Positions 55,957 through 63,877 of a DNA stretch of 64,000 nucleotides are shown piece after piece. A model generated the notes under the pieces. That model made no database searches. It was not told the origin of the DNA and saw nothing but the letters and a program-made list of their open reading frames with translations. Made by a program: the position numbers and the translations under genes. The first letter of the stretch is position 1, and the number at the start of each line of letters is the position of its first letter. Origin of the DNA: an uncultured Prevotellaceae bacterium (lineage in GTDB: Bacteria > Bacteroidota > Bacteroidia > Bacteroidales > Muribaculaceae). The stretch covers positions 1-64,000 of the forward strand of contig ONIY01000024.1 in NCBI GenBank assembly GCA_900318065.1, in the 5' to 3' direction.

Positions 55957-56043
55957 GTGTAAAGTTGTAATTATTTGTTGCTAAGCCACCAGCCACATAG
56001 TTGCAAGGCTGGGAAAAAACTGTGGTACAGCAAGGTGCGTCGC

Positions 56044-56433
56044 CTATTTATCGGCATCCTCCACCTTGTTGCGCTCCACCAGTGCCTTGGGAATTTGGTC
56101 GCCATCAATTATCATGACCTTGTTGAGGATTCCCAGAGTCACATTCTTCTCGTTAATCTTTCCCACCGACCACAGGCCGTAGTCCTGAACGCGGAACATG
56201 GGCTTCACCACCTTGTCCATGAGGTTGGCATTGGCACCGCTGCTCATGTAGGCAGTGTACTGTGCCTGCTCCTCCTCGTTGAGGTCGATTTGCGACATGT
56301 CGTAGTTGCTCAGGTAGTCGGCAATCACGTTGAGGTGGTCGTTGCTCGATGGATTTGTCACCGACAGAGCCACTCCGGCAACAAGCAGCAACGCTGCCAG
56401 GATGAGTATCGCTCTCTTGATTTTCTTCTTCAT
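56044..56433 (-). CDS. Small exported protein (DUF4359-like)
   Basis: 129 residues from ATG 56433 (MKKKIKRAILILAALLLVAGVALS), N-terminal signal or anchor helix, then TNPSSNDHLNVIADYL, which resembles the DUF4359 motif, and a beta segment at the C-terminus (FRVQDYGLWSVGKINEKNVTLGILNKV). Function unknown. Same direction as the YiiX-like gene 88 bp downstream; possibly cotranscribed. Confidence 0.7.
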   Translation of the reverse strand: MKKKIKRAILILAALLLVAGVALSVTNPSSNDHLNVIADYLSNYDMSQIDLNEEEQAQYTAYMSSGANANLMDKVVKPMFRVQDYGLWSVGKINEKNVTLGILNKVMIIDGDQIPKALVERNKVEDADK

Positions 56434-56603
56434 TATAGTTAAGTGTTTTGTTGGTCCCAAATTATTTCAGTTTACAAAATTATATATTTTTCTCCAAATG
56501 TGCAAACAATCACCACATTTCGCAAAAAAGAGGCTAGTGTTTTATTGTTACTACTGCACTTCTTTATTTTCTGGAATCATTAGGTTAATTAGAATTTTTT
56601 CTT

Positions 56604-56611
56604 TATCTTTG
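56604..56611 (+). promoter_or_regulatory. TAnnTTTG box for the 56655 lipoprotein
   Basis: TATCTTTG, 43 bp upstream of the start codon. Confidence 0.55.
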
Positions 56612-56654
56612 TAGTCCAAACTATATTCATTAACCATTTAAAACAAAAAGCGAC

Positions 56655-57128
56655 ATGAAAAAATTATTTGCATTGTTTACATTAGTGGCTGCTGTTTTGG
56701 CCATGACTTCGTGTTCGGGCGGCCCCAAGGTTCAAGGCACACCCATCAACAAAGCTCACTTCACCATCATCCAGCCCGAGGGATGGGAAGTAGTGGCCAA
56801 TGAAGACGCCCGTGTAGAAATCATGCACCAAGGTGAGAAATTCTCACACCACATCAACATCAAGGAAGACACCGAGGCCTACGACAAGGCAATGGAATAC
56901 TACCTGAGTCCCGATGGCGGATACAAGCAGGTGGAGGAAATCAATGTTGAAGGTGGCAAACTGAATGTCCTGCGCAAGGATGACCGCAACTCCTACTTTA
57001 TTATCGCACCACAGGGCCAGAAGACCGATGCCACTGTGAAAATAACAGCGAGCACCAACGAAATCAATGGCGACCCATTCGCCAACGAAGAGGTGAAAGC
57101 AATCATCGAGAGCATCGTCCTCAAGTAA
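56655..57128 (+). CDS. Small lipoprotein, unknown function
   Basis: 157 residues; lipobox VLAMTSCSGG (Cys about 22). The mature domain (AHFTIIQPEGWEVVANEDARVEI-type strands, YYLSPDGGYKQVEEINVEGG) resembles small PsbP/Mog1-like alpha/beta folds, but that is only a guess from pattern. It has its own promoter box and terminator, so it is a single-gene unit. Confidence 0.7.
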   Translation: MKKLFALFTLVAAVLAMTSCSGGPKVQGTPINKAHFTIIQPEGWEVVANEDARVEIMHQGEKFSHHINIKEDTEAYDKAMEYYLSPDGGYKQVEEINVEGGKLNVLRKDDRNSYFIIAPQGQKTDATVKITASTNEINGDPFANEEVKAIIESIVLK

Positions 57129-57203
57129 CAACCGCCCCACTCTCTTTTGCAAAAAGGCTTGCATGTAGGGCCCGACCCTGCATCTTGAGTCACCTTAAAA
57201 AAC

Positions 57204-57234
57204 ATCCCCGCAGCAAGAGCCTTGCCGCGGGGAT
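57204..57234 (+). terminator. Intrinsic terminator after the lipoprotein
   Basis: ATCCCCGC ... GCGGGGAT with inner GCAAG/CTTGC pairing, followed by TTCTTGTG. Confidence 0.75.
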
Positions 57235-57282
57235 TTCTTGTGTGTGCTTAAGGGACACCTAAACCTTGTGCTTTATCGCTTT

Positions 57283-57376
57283 GTACTTAGTATCTCGTCC
57301 TTTGTACTCTGTACTCTGTACTCTATACTCTATACTCTATACTCTGTACTCTGTACTCTATACCCTATACTCTGAA
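57283..57376. repeat. Heptamer tandem array, GTACTCT/ATACTCT type
   Basis: About 12 direct heptamers (GTACTTA, GTACTCT, ATACTCT) between the terminator and the Hsp20 stop codon. Confidence 0.85.
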
Positions 57377-57381
57377 CAAGA

Positions 57382-57837
57382 TTACTGAATCTCGATCATA
57401 GTGCGCTCCTTCTTCATCTCCTGAGGCTGGAGCTTGGGCAGGACAACCTTGAGCACGCCGTTCTCAACGGTGGCGCTGATGGTGTCGCGGTTCACGTCGT
57501 CGGGCAACAGCAAAGTCTGGTGGAACTTGGTGTAAGAGAACTCACGGCGCAGGTAGTGACCAGTCTCATTGTTCTCCTTGTCCTCCTTGTTCTCCTCGGT
57601 CTTCTCATCCTTCTTGTCGAGCTCTACCACCAGGTTGTGGTCCTCGTCAAGGCTAACCTTGAAGTCTTCCTTGGTCATTCCTGGAGCAGCAAGCTCAACG
57701 TCATACTCGTCCTTCTTCTCAATAACATTAATAGCTGGTGCTGTGGTGTTGCTGTTCACCTTTGGCAAAAAATCGGTGTCGAAGAAGTCATTGAAAACAT
57801 CGGGTAACCAGTTTGAATTTCTACGTGCAAGTAACAT
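57382..57837 (-). CDS. Hsp20/alpha-crystallin small heat-shock protein
   Basis: 151 residues. The alpha-crystallin domain spans about 38-140 (PAINVIEKKDEYDVELAAPGMTKEDF; ENGVLKVVLPK), preceded by the N-terminal LPDVFNDFFD and followed by a short charged tail. An acidic/basic insert (KKDEKTEENKEDKENNE) lies in the dimerisation loop. It binds unfolding proteins as oligomers. A ribosome-binding AGGAG lies 10 bp upstream. The 355-bp upstream spacer has repeated ATTATGGC half-sites but no CIRCE element. Confidence 0.93.
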   Translation of the reverse strand: MLLARRNSNWLPDVFNDFFDTDFLPKVNSNTTAPAINVIEKKDEYDVELAAPGMTKEDFKVSLDEDHNLVVELDKKDEKTEENKEDKENNETGHYLRREFSYTKFHQTLLLPDDVNRDTISATVENGVLKVVLPKLQPQEMKKERTMIEIQ

Positions 57838-57995
57838 AATTGTAATCTCCTATAATTTTAAGTTGTTAGTATTTTAGTTTCTACACCTGCCGCTTGTGGT
57901 GACCACTCTCACTGTAGTGGCTGCCCACACCCGCAGGCTCACTTCATTATTATGCAATCACAGTGCCAACCGTGAAAACAACCCAATCACCTGTC

Positions 57996-58057
57996 ATTAT
58001 GGCGCATTAAATGCCATAATTACAGATTAACACATCATAATTATGTCATTATGGCAT
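57996..58057. promoter_or_regulatory. Possible operator upstream of hsp20
   Basis: Half-sites ATTATGGC at 57996-58003, GCCATAAT at 58013-58020 and ATTATGGC again at 58048-58055, the first two forming an inverted repeat. They lie in the 355-bp spacer between hsp20 and a divergent cargo gene's terminator. No transcription factor can be named. Otherwise the spacer holds nothing I recognise. Confidence 0.4.
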
Positions 58058-58130
58058 ATCATTATCAATTGCACAAACTGCAAGGCTGCATTGATGCCCG
58101 CAAGGCTGATGCTAGACACCAACAGAAAAA

Positions 58131-58163
58131 AAAGGGAAGCGCTCGGGGTCGAGCGCTTCCCTT
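58131..58163 (-). terminator. Intrinsic terminator after the modular T9SS cargo
   Basis: Perfect stem AAAGGGAAGCGCTC / GAGCGCTTCCCTTT, followed on the minus strand by a run of Ts. Confidence 0.88.
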
Positions 58164-58192
58164 TGCTAGTGTGTAGTAGGGATTATTCCTGA

Positions 58193-60574
58193 TCACTTAA
58201 CCATAACCTTGCGGCCGGTGTTGGTGATGTAGATGCCGCGTGTGAGCTTGCTGGCGTCAACTCGGCGTCCCATGAGGTCGTAGTACTCGGTGGGTTGCTC
58301 GTCGCTGGCAGTGATGGTATTGATGCCAGTGGTGAGGTCGTACCAAGTGATGGGGCTCTCGTGGGTCTCGCCGCCACCGGTGTAGATGCTCTTCACGCCA
58401 ATGGCATCCCAGTCCTCAATGCCAGGAGCATGCACATAGACCGACTCACCGCCTTGCATTACCTCCCAGTAGTCGGTGTAGAGGTAAGGAATGATGGTCA
58501 TGTCCTCGGTGGCATACTCATAATACTGAGCCTCGAGCGTTACAGGGCTCTCCACGCCACCAACCTTCTTGTAAATCTCATAGCTGAGCTGGCTTGCAAA
58601 GATGGGGTTGCCATCCACATCCTCGAGTGGGATGTTGAGCTCGAGCAGGTAGCCGTAGCTTCCGTTGAGCGAGAAGTTGAGGATCTGTGGTGCGGCAGGT
58701 GTGGCAGGCACATCGTTGGCACGAGTGATTACCACGTCTCTAAACACGTCGGCATCCTCGCTGTAGGTCTCGCCCTCCAGCTCGTAGGTGCTGGTCGAGG
58801 TGAATCCCTCGGGCGAGGTGAAGGTGTCGGTCTCGGGGTTGTAGGCAAAGGTAGCGCCATTGAACACGATTTCCATGTCGATGCCCCATGCATTGAAGTT
58901 GCCCAGGAAGTGCTGTGGGAATTCTACCATGTTGTCTCTGGTGACAGTGCCCTTGATCCATGCCTCGGGAATCCACTTGCTGATGCCCTGGATGTAGACA
59001 TCGCTGCCATAGAATCCCACCTTAACCTCGGCAGTGTAGTCCTCGGGGGAATCCTCGCCAAACTGCAGGTCTTGTGCTGTCATAGAGTAGGTTTCTGTCT
59101 CCAGGTCTTCGGGAGGAGTAACGGGAGCGTTGCCTTCCACGTCATACCAGCCAATCTGTGAGAAGTTCTCTTCTCCACCACCGGCATAGACGCTGCGCAC
59201 GCCAATGCGGCGCAAGCCGTCGTTCACATTATACACTACCACGAGTTGGCCATTGGCAAGGAAGTTGATGTCGTCGCCAAAGGTGTAGGGGATAGTGGTC
59301 ATGTCCTCGTCAAAGCCGTAGAGCTCGGCGCTGAAGATATAGGGCTCGGCATCGCCGCCATAGTCGCAGAAGAGCTGATAGCCCAACTTGCTCGTGAGCA
59401 GTGGGTTACCATCGGCATCGGTGGTGGGGACATCGAGCATCACATAGCCAAAGCCATCGTCGGCCGAGTACTCATAGTAGAGCACCTGAGGATCGGCAGG
59501 TGTAGCAGGCTCGTCGGCAATGAGAGTCAACTTGGCGTTGCCCAGCAGGTCATACCATTCTACTTCCTCGCCCGATGCCGAGATTGAATACCACTGCTGT
59601 GCCACCAGTTCGCCAGTGCTTTCATCAAGGGTCATCACCAGTGGAGTGGCCTCGAGAGTCGTCGCCTGGCAGCCCATGAAATAGAGGGGATAGGCCTCGC
59701 CCTCATAGATGAAGATGCCAAAGTACTGACCGTTGTCAAACACATAGTTGTTGCCGTCGCGGTGGCCCTTCACCCATGCCAGGGGCAGATAGGTGCACAG
59801 ACCCTGAACATAGATGTCGTCGCCGTCAAAGCCCACCTTGGCAGTGCCCACCAGTGGGTCGCCCTCATACCATTCGTTGTCGCCGGTCAGACCCATATAG
59901 CAGCCTGTGAGAGCATACTCCTGAGTCTCAAGGCCTTCGGGAGCCTCAACGGTGTCGCCGTCGGGGACGATAGAGAGCGAGCTGTCATACTGGTATACAA
60001 TCTGCAAACCCTCATTGCCCACATTCTCGAGGATGTAGCACACTTGGTCTTGCGAGAGCACCAGCGTGCCAGCCTCGGCATTGTAGTTGAACACAGCGTC
60101 GATCACTTGGGCCGAGCCACCATCTACAGGATAGAAATAGAGGTCATAGCCCGAGTAATTGCCGTAATACTGCATGGGGAACGTCACTGTGGCGCCGTCG
60201 CTGCTTATCGTGCCCTTGATCCATGCCTCGGGCAGATAAACACAGAATCCCTGCAGATAGACATCATTACCGTCGATTCCCAACTTGAGAGGACGGCTCA
60301 CCTGCTCCCATCCGCTACCGTTGTAGATGTAGCCCAAGAGGCGATAGCTCATGACCTGGAGGTCGCTGGGAGGAGTCACCACTTCGCCGGTTGCCTTGAC
60401 AGCTGCCTTAGTGGCATTGTGGATTTTAGGAACAATGAAAGTGTGCTGCTTGGGCGACAACACCTCTTTCTCGGTGGGTCGGGGCAGGGGGGCAAGTTTC
60501 TTACCCTGCACCTGCTGTGCGCTCATCGTCATCGTCATGATGACTGCCATGAGCAATAGAGTAATCTTTTTCAT
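58193..60574 (-). CDS. Large modular T9SS-secreted protein, unknown function
   Basis: 793 residues: signal peptide (MKKITLLLMAVIMTMTMSAQ), then three repeats of a module that reads SYRLLGY... VYLQGFCVYLPEAWIKGT, DIYVQGLCTYLPLAWVKG, DVYIQGISKWIPEAWIKGT, interleaved with a Fn3-like module (PATPADPQVLYYEYSADDGFG; PATPAAPQILNFSLNGSYG). It ends in a T9SS type A sorting domain (YYDLMGRRVDASKLTRGIYI). Such modular surface proteins are common in Prevotella/Muribaculaceae; ligands unknown. Promoter (60642-60673) and terminator make it a single-gene unit. Confidence 0.85.
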   Translation of the reverse strand: MKKITLLLMAVIMTMTMSAQQVQGKKLAPLPRPTEKEVLSPKQHTFIVPKIHNATKAAVKATGEVVTPPSDLQVMSYRLLGYIYNGSGWEQVSRPLKLGIDGNDVYLQGFCVYLPEAWIKGTISSDGATVTFPMQYYGNYSGYDLYFYPVDGGSAQVIDAVFNYNAEAGTLVLSQDQVCYILENVGNEGLQIVYQYDSSLSIVPDGDTVEAPEGLETQEYALTGCYMGLTGDNEWYEGDPLVGTAKVGFDGDDIYVQGLCTYLPLAWVKGHRDGNNYVFDNGQYFGIFIYEGEAYPLYFMGCQATTLEATPLVMTLDESTGELVAQQWYSISASGEEVEWYDLLGNAKLTLIADEPATPADPQVLYYEYSADDGFGYVMLDVPTTDADGNPLLTSKLGYQLFCDYGGDAEPYIFSAELYGFDEDMTTIPYTFGDDINFLANGQLVVVYNVNDGLRRIGVRSVYAGGGEENFSQIGWYDVEGNAPVTPPEDLETETYSMTAQDLQFGEDSPEDYTAEVKVGFYGSDVYIQGISKWIPEAWIKGTVTRDNMVEFPQHFLGNFNAWGIDMEIVFNGATFAYNPETDTFTSPEGFTSTSTYELEGETYSEDADVFRDVVITRANDVPATPAAPQILNFSLNGSYGYLLELNIPLEDVDGNPIFASQLSYEIYKKVGGVESPVTLEAQYYEYATEDMTIIPYLYTDYWEVMQGGESVYVHAPGIEDWDAIGVKSIYTGGGETHESPITWYDLTTGINTITASDEQPTEYYDLMGRRVDASKLTRGIYITNTGRKVMVK

Positions 60575-60641
60575 GCTGAAGAATTAATTAGTTAGTTAAG
60601 TTAGATAAATGTGTTCAATTATGTACTTATTGAATATTTCG

Positions 60642-60673
60642 CAAATGTAAATTTAAAAAATGATTTTCACAAA
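60642..60673 (-). promoter_or_regulatory. Promoter for the modular T9SS cargo
   Basis: On the minus strand: TTTG (60673-60670), a 20-bp spacer, TACATTTG (60649-60642). Confidence 0.7.
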
Positions 60674-60749
60674 CAAAATTCACACTTTTGCAACAATTCG
60701 TTGCAAAAATACCAACAAAACATAGCACCCTCCCACCCTAGCCATCACC

Positions 60750-60838
60750 AAAACTCGGGTAGAAAATGTGTGACTTTACTCAAAAACTCGGGTAGAAAAT
60801 GTGTGACTTTACTCAAAAACTCGGGTAGAAAATGTGGG
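60750..60838. repeat. 33-bp direct tandem repeat, 2.7 copies
   Basis: Unit AAAACTCGGGTAGAAAATGT plus GTGACTTTACTCA at 60750, 60783 and 60816 (last copy partial). Units one and two are identical; there are no spacers, so it is not a CRISPR array. The 33-bp length keeps an open frame (CVTLLKNSGRK repeats) but no gene is convincing. The remainder of 60675-61010 shows nothing else clear. Confidence 0.9.
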
Positions 60839-61010
60839 AGAATTTTTATAAAATACTTAAAATAAGGCGGTTATGTTTAAGCGTAAAATTGAGGGTCAAT
60901 TTCTGTCTTAGTAACTATAAGAATAGAGCTGTTTTTATAAGACATTATTATAGAAGACAAGGTTTGGGAAGTGAGTTGAAGGTGCCGCAAAACTCTCAAA
61001 ATTCTCATTG

Positions 61011-61102
61011 TGTAGGGACAAGGCGTGCCTTGTCCGCCAGAGGCAAACATTTGAAAATTGGCAATTTCTCCATTTTCGGACAACGCATGCGCTGTCCCTA
61101 CA
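61011..61102. repeat. MITE-like palindrome-ended element, copy B
   Basis: 92 bp, in opposite orientation to the copy at 55115-55205. Left end TGTAGGGACAAGGCGTGCCT, right end ACGCATGCGCTGTCCCTACA. Its right edge supplies the stop codon of the small ORF at 61098-61268. Confidence 0.85.
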
Positions 61103-61268
61103 TTGAGGCCTCTTTCAAGAGCGAATAGTCCGGTCCCATAGGGAACTCGCCATGATGGTAATACTGCATACACATAAAGTATTCAATAGCTGCACGAAGC
61201 AAGTCACCCTTTTCATCCCATTCTTTAGCAGCCTGAAAACTGCAATAATAATTTCCAAAATCAGACAT
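61098..61268 (-). CDS. Small ORF after the trypsin-like protease
   Basis: 56 residues from ATG 61268, MSDFGNYYCSFQAAKEWDEK followed by GDLLRAAIEYFMCMQYY and a short tail. The stop codon (TAG, 61098-61100) lies within the palindrome-ended repeat, so the original C-terminus was probably cut by its insertion. It looks like a TPR-type helical pair (ALEYY-like) of the sort found with proteases or helicases in defence islands, which is inference. Gap to the protease gene is 20 bp. Confidence 0.6.
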   Translation of the reverse strand: MSDFGNYYCSFQAAKEWDEKGDLLRAAIEYFMCMQYYHHGEFPMGPDYSLLKEASM

Positions 61269-61288
61269 AACTTTTTAGTTTTAAATGA

Positions 61289-61888
61289 TTAATCTTTTTT
61301 CATCAATTGCACAAGCGACTCTGACGATTGAAACACACACAGGTTGTCCTTGCCGCCATGCAGGATGCCTACGACTCGACCTTCTTCATCTATCACAGGA
61401 CTACCACTGCTGCCAGGCTTTAGCTCAACTTCCATATAACAAACAAAGAAGTTGTTATAAAGTTCGGTAACTTTGGCATTGCACACGAGCTTTTCATAAA
61501 CCTCATTGGTTGCGTCAAATGCTGAAGTTGCATTAGGGTTCTTCTTGCCGTAGTGCAAATAGCTTACACTTGTCAAGACATCACCATTGCGCGGTGAGTC
61601 TTCGGCAAGTGAAAGAGGACTTGGAGCTACGCCCTCAAGCTTGAACACAGCTATATCGCTTGTGTTAGTATCAAGAGGCATCTGCTCTGTTACGCTAAAA
61701 TACACAGCCTTACACTTTCGCAATTCATAATCTTTATGATCAATATACACATGAGCAACCATCGAATGCTCAATCACATGCCCAGCTGTGATGAAAAGGT
61801 TTCCAACCAGAACACCACATCCATCACTCTCACCATCCTTAGTGCCACAGCACACAGGAAACACATACTTTTCAATTGTCTTTGTCAT
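61289..61888 (-). CDS. Trypsin-like serine protease (S1 family)
   Basis: 199 residues, no signal peptide. Catalytic triad visible: His in FITAGHVI (about residue 36), Asp in TSDIAVFKLE (about 78), Ser in KPGSSGSPVID (about 160). It is compact, lacks PDZ domains and is probably cytosolic. Stand-alone S1 peptidases beside helicases occur in bacterial conflict systems. It reads in the same direction as the helicase 141 bp upstream; TACCTTTG (minus, 61984-61991) may be an internal promoter. Confidence 0.85.
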   Translation of the reverse strand: MTKTIEKYVFPVCCGTKDGESDGCGVLVGNLFITAGHVIEHSMVAHVYIDHKDYELRKCKAVYFSVTEQMPLDTNTSDIAVFKLEGVAPSPLSLAEDSPRNGDVLTSVSYLHYGKKNPNATSAFDATNEVYEKLVCNAKVTELYNNFFVCYMEVELKPGSSGSPVIDEEGRVVGILHGGKDNLCVFQSSESLVQLMKKD

Positions 61889-62029
61889 ACTTCTTTATCA
61901 TTTTTAAATCATCACTTGTCAAATAAATTATCACCATCATGTCATACACCATCACACAATAAGCCTCCACCTTCTTCATGCCGCAAAGGTAGAGGCTCAC
62001 AACGAATAAGTAGTTCGTAAGATTGTGAT

Positions 62030-63877
62030 TTACCAATCTTGATCTACATTATCGTATAGTTTAGTGGATAAGTCAAAAAATGACAAGAATGATTGCATGT
62101 GATATTTAAGATCATTGTTTATTCGACTCTGTTTAATATAATCTCTACAAATATTGAAGATTTTTTCATTCGCTATAACTATATTCTTAATTTTTGCTCT
62201 TGTTATAGCAACATTTAGTCTATTTGCGCTATAGAAAAACTCTAATCTGTCTTCTATTTCTGCTGGATTTGAATTCGCAAACGTATAAATAACGAAATCT
62301 TTTTCCTGGCCTTGCATTCGCTCTACAGTATCAATAAAAACCGCATCTAATTTGTCAACCTTTAGAACGTTTTGTTCAACAAGAGCTCTTTTTACTTCAC
62401 GCACTTGTGCCCTATATGGTGTAATTATTGCAATGTCTTTAATATCAACTTCGTTATAAAGTAAATCTTTCACAATGCCTGCAGTTATTTTCGCTTCATA
62501 TGGCGAACGACCAAGAGCGTCGAACTCATGATGTACAAATAATACTTCATTAGATTCATGATTAATTATTCCAGCTTGATTTTTACAATCAAAACGGACA
62601 AATGGTTTATTTGTACTACAAGCAGAAAGAACTCTCTCATTATAGAAGAGTTTGCTCGGAATCCTCACTAACTCGGGGTTTAATCTGTATGAAAGGTTTA
62701 GTAGGTTTATATGATTTGGGTAATTATCTGCCAATAATCTAAAAACACTGCTATTAAAGAGTGGATTACCTGAAGATTTTGGGATTATTGGATCAAGCTG
62801 CTTGTGGTCTCCAACAAAGATTAATTTCGTCCCGTGAATCATTGCAGCAAGGGCTAAAGGGATGCTCAGTTGTGCTGCCTCATCAAAAACTATATAATCA
62901 AAATTCCATCCTTCTAGTTTTTTACTCGCGGGGTAACATAATGCATAAGGGGTGGCACCAATAACAAAACCTCTTTGTGAAAAGGATTTATTGAATTGAT
63001 AACTGCCAAATGGCAAACGAGTTTTTCTTGAGATATTAGTATTTTGGAGGATTTCTGAAGCTTGACGTTTCTCGCCTAACTTTACCAATTGCTTAGAATC
63101 CTTCAACTCATTTGATATAGCATTAAGACAATTATTAATTGCAGTATGTGTTGGACCTGTAACAAAAATTTTTTTTTCTCTTCTAACAAGCTCACCAACA
63201 ATTTTAGCAATTGTATATGTCTTACCTGTTCCAGGGGGGCCTTGAATCAAACAAAACAATGAGCAACATAAAGCCTTAATAATAGCTTCGTTTTGAGATG
63301 TATTTGATGATAACTGTGAAGAATGAGAATACTGAAAAGAATATGTGTTGTTAGCTCTTCCTTCAAGAAGAGAAGATATCATATCTGACAATTGTTGCGA
63401 ACTTATTAATTGCTCATATGTTGAATGCAGCAATCGTGTAGTGATATCAAGTTTTACTTTATTAATCTCCCATCCAGATACAGGGTAATCTATATAATCT
63501 ATGTGATTGTTTTTTACATCAAATTCATTTGACACAAGAACAAAATCATCAATGCCATCTGTGTCTATTTCCATTTTAAACCGGTGAGAGCCATGGCTCA
63601 ACAACACCTGATCACCTTCACGGAATTTCATCACATTATTTGCACAATGAATGTTAGCTCTATAAATAAATTTTTGATTAACATCCAAACATGGACAAAA
63701 TGGATTGGGTGCTTCATCAAAGAACTCGAATTTGACTTCCAAGTTTTGAAGCGAATAACCTTTATTAACTCTCTCTGCAATTGGCAGTTCCATTATCCTT
63801 TTGAATTCTGCATCATTTTGTTTTTGCTCTATTTCTAGAGCATTTCTTAAATCATGTACTAAATCCATAGCATTCAT
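62030..63877 (-). CDS. SF1 (Upf1/DNA2-like) helicase
   Basis: 615 residues. Motif I LIQGPPGTGKTYTIAKI (about residue 222), motif Ia TGPTHTAINN, motif II FDYIVFDEAAQLS (about 335), motif III FVGDHKQLDPI, motif V TVERMQGQEKDFVIYT and motif VI NRLNVAITRAK. No fused nuclease domain is evident; the N-terminal 200 residues contain a beta-rich 1B-like region. It unwinds nucleic acid 5' to 3' by family precedent. Its ATG overlaps the stop of the upstream gene (TAATG). AT-rich, accessory. Confidence 0.88.
   Translation of the reverse strand: MNAMDLVHDLRNALEIEQKQNDAEFKRIMELPIAERVNKGYSLQNLEVKFEFFDEAPNPFCPCLDVNQKFIYRANIHCANNVMKFREGDQVLLSHGSHRFKMEIDTDGIDDFVLVSNEFDVKNNHIDYIDYPVSGWEINKVKLDITTRLLHSTYEQLISSQQLSDMISSLLEGRANNTYSFQYSHSSQLSSNTSQNEAIIKALCCSLFCLIQGPPGTGKTYTIAKIVGELVRREKKIFVTGPTHTAINNCLNAISNELKDSKQLVKLGEKRQASEILQNTNISRKTRLPFGSYQFNKSFSQRGFVIGATPYALCYPASKKLEGWNFDYIVFDEAAQLSIPLALAAMIHGTKLIFVGDHKQLDPIIPKSSGNPLFNSSVFRLLADNYPNHINLLNLSYRLNPELVRIPSKLFYNERVLSACSTNKPFVRFDCKNQAGIINHESNEVLFVHHEFDALGRSPYEAKITAGIVKDLLYNEVDIKDIAIITPYRAQVREVKRALVEQNVLKVDKLDAVFIDTVERMQGQEKDFVIYTFANSNPAEIEDRLEFFYSANRLNVAITRAKIKNIVIANEKIFNICRDYIKQSRINNDLKYHMQSFLSFFDLSTKLYDNVDQDW

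Noticed and set aside
57838-58130. CIRCE/HrcA operator upstream of hsp20
   Set aside because: The TTAGCACTC-N9-GAGTGCTAA palindrome is not present; only unrelated ATTATGGC half-sites are seen.
60750-60838. Possible CRISPR array (short repeated units)
   Set aside because: The 33-bp units are directly abutting with no unique spacers, fewer than three full copies, and no cas genes are in the window.
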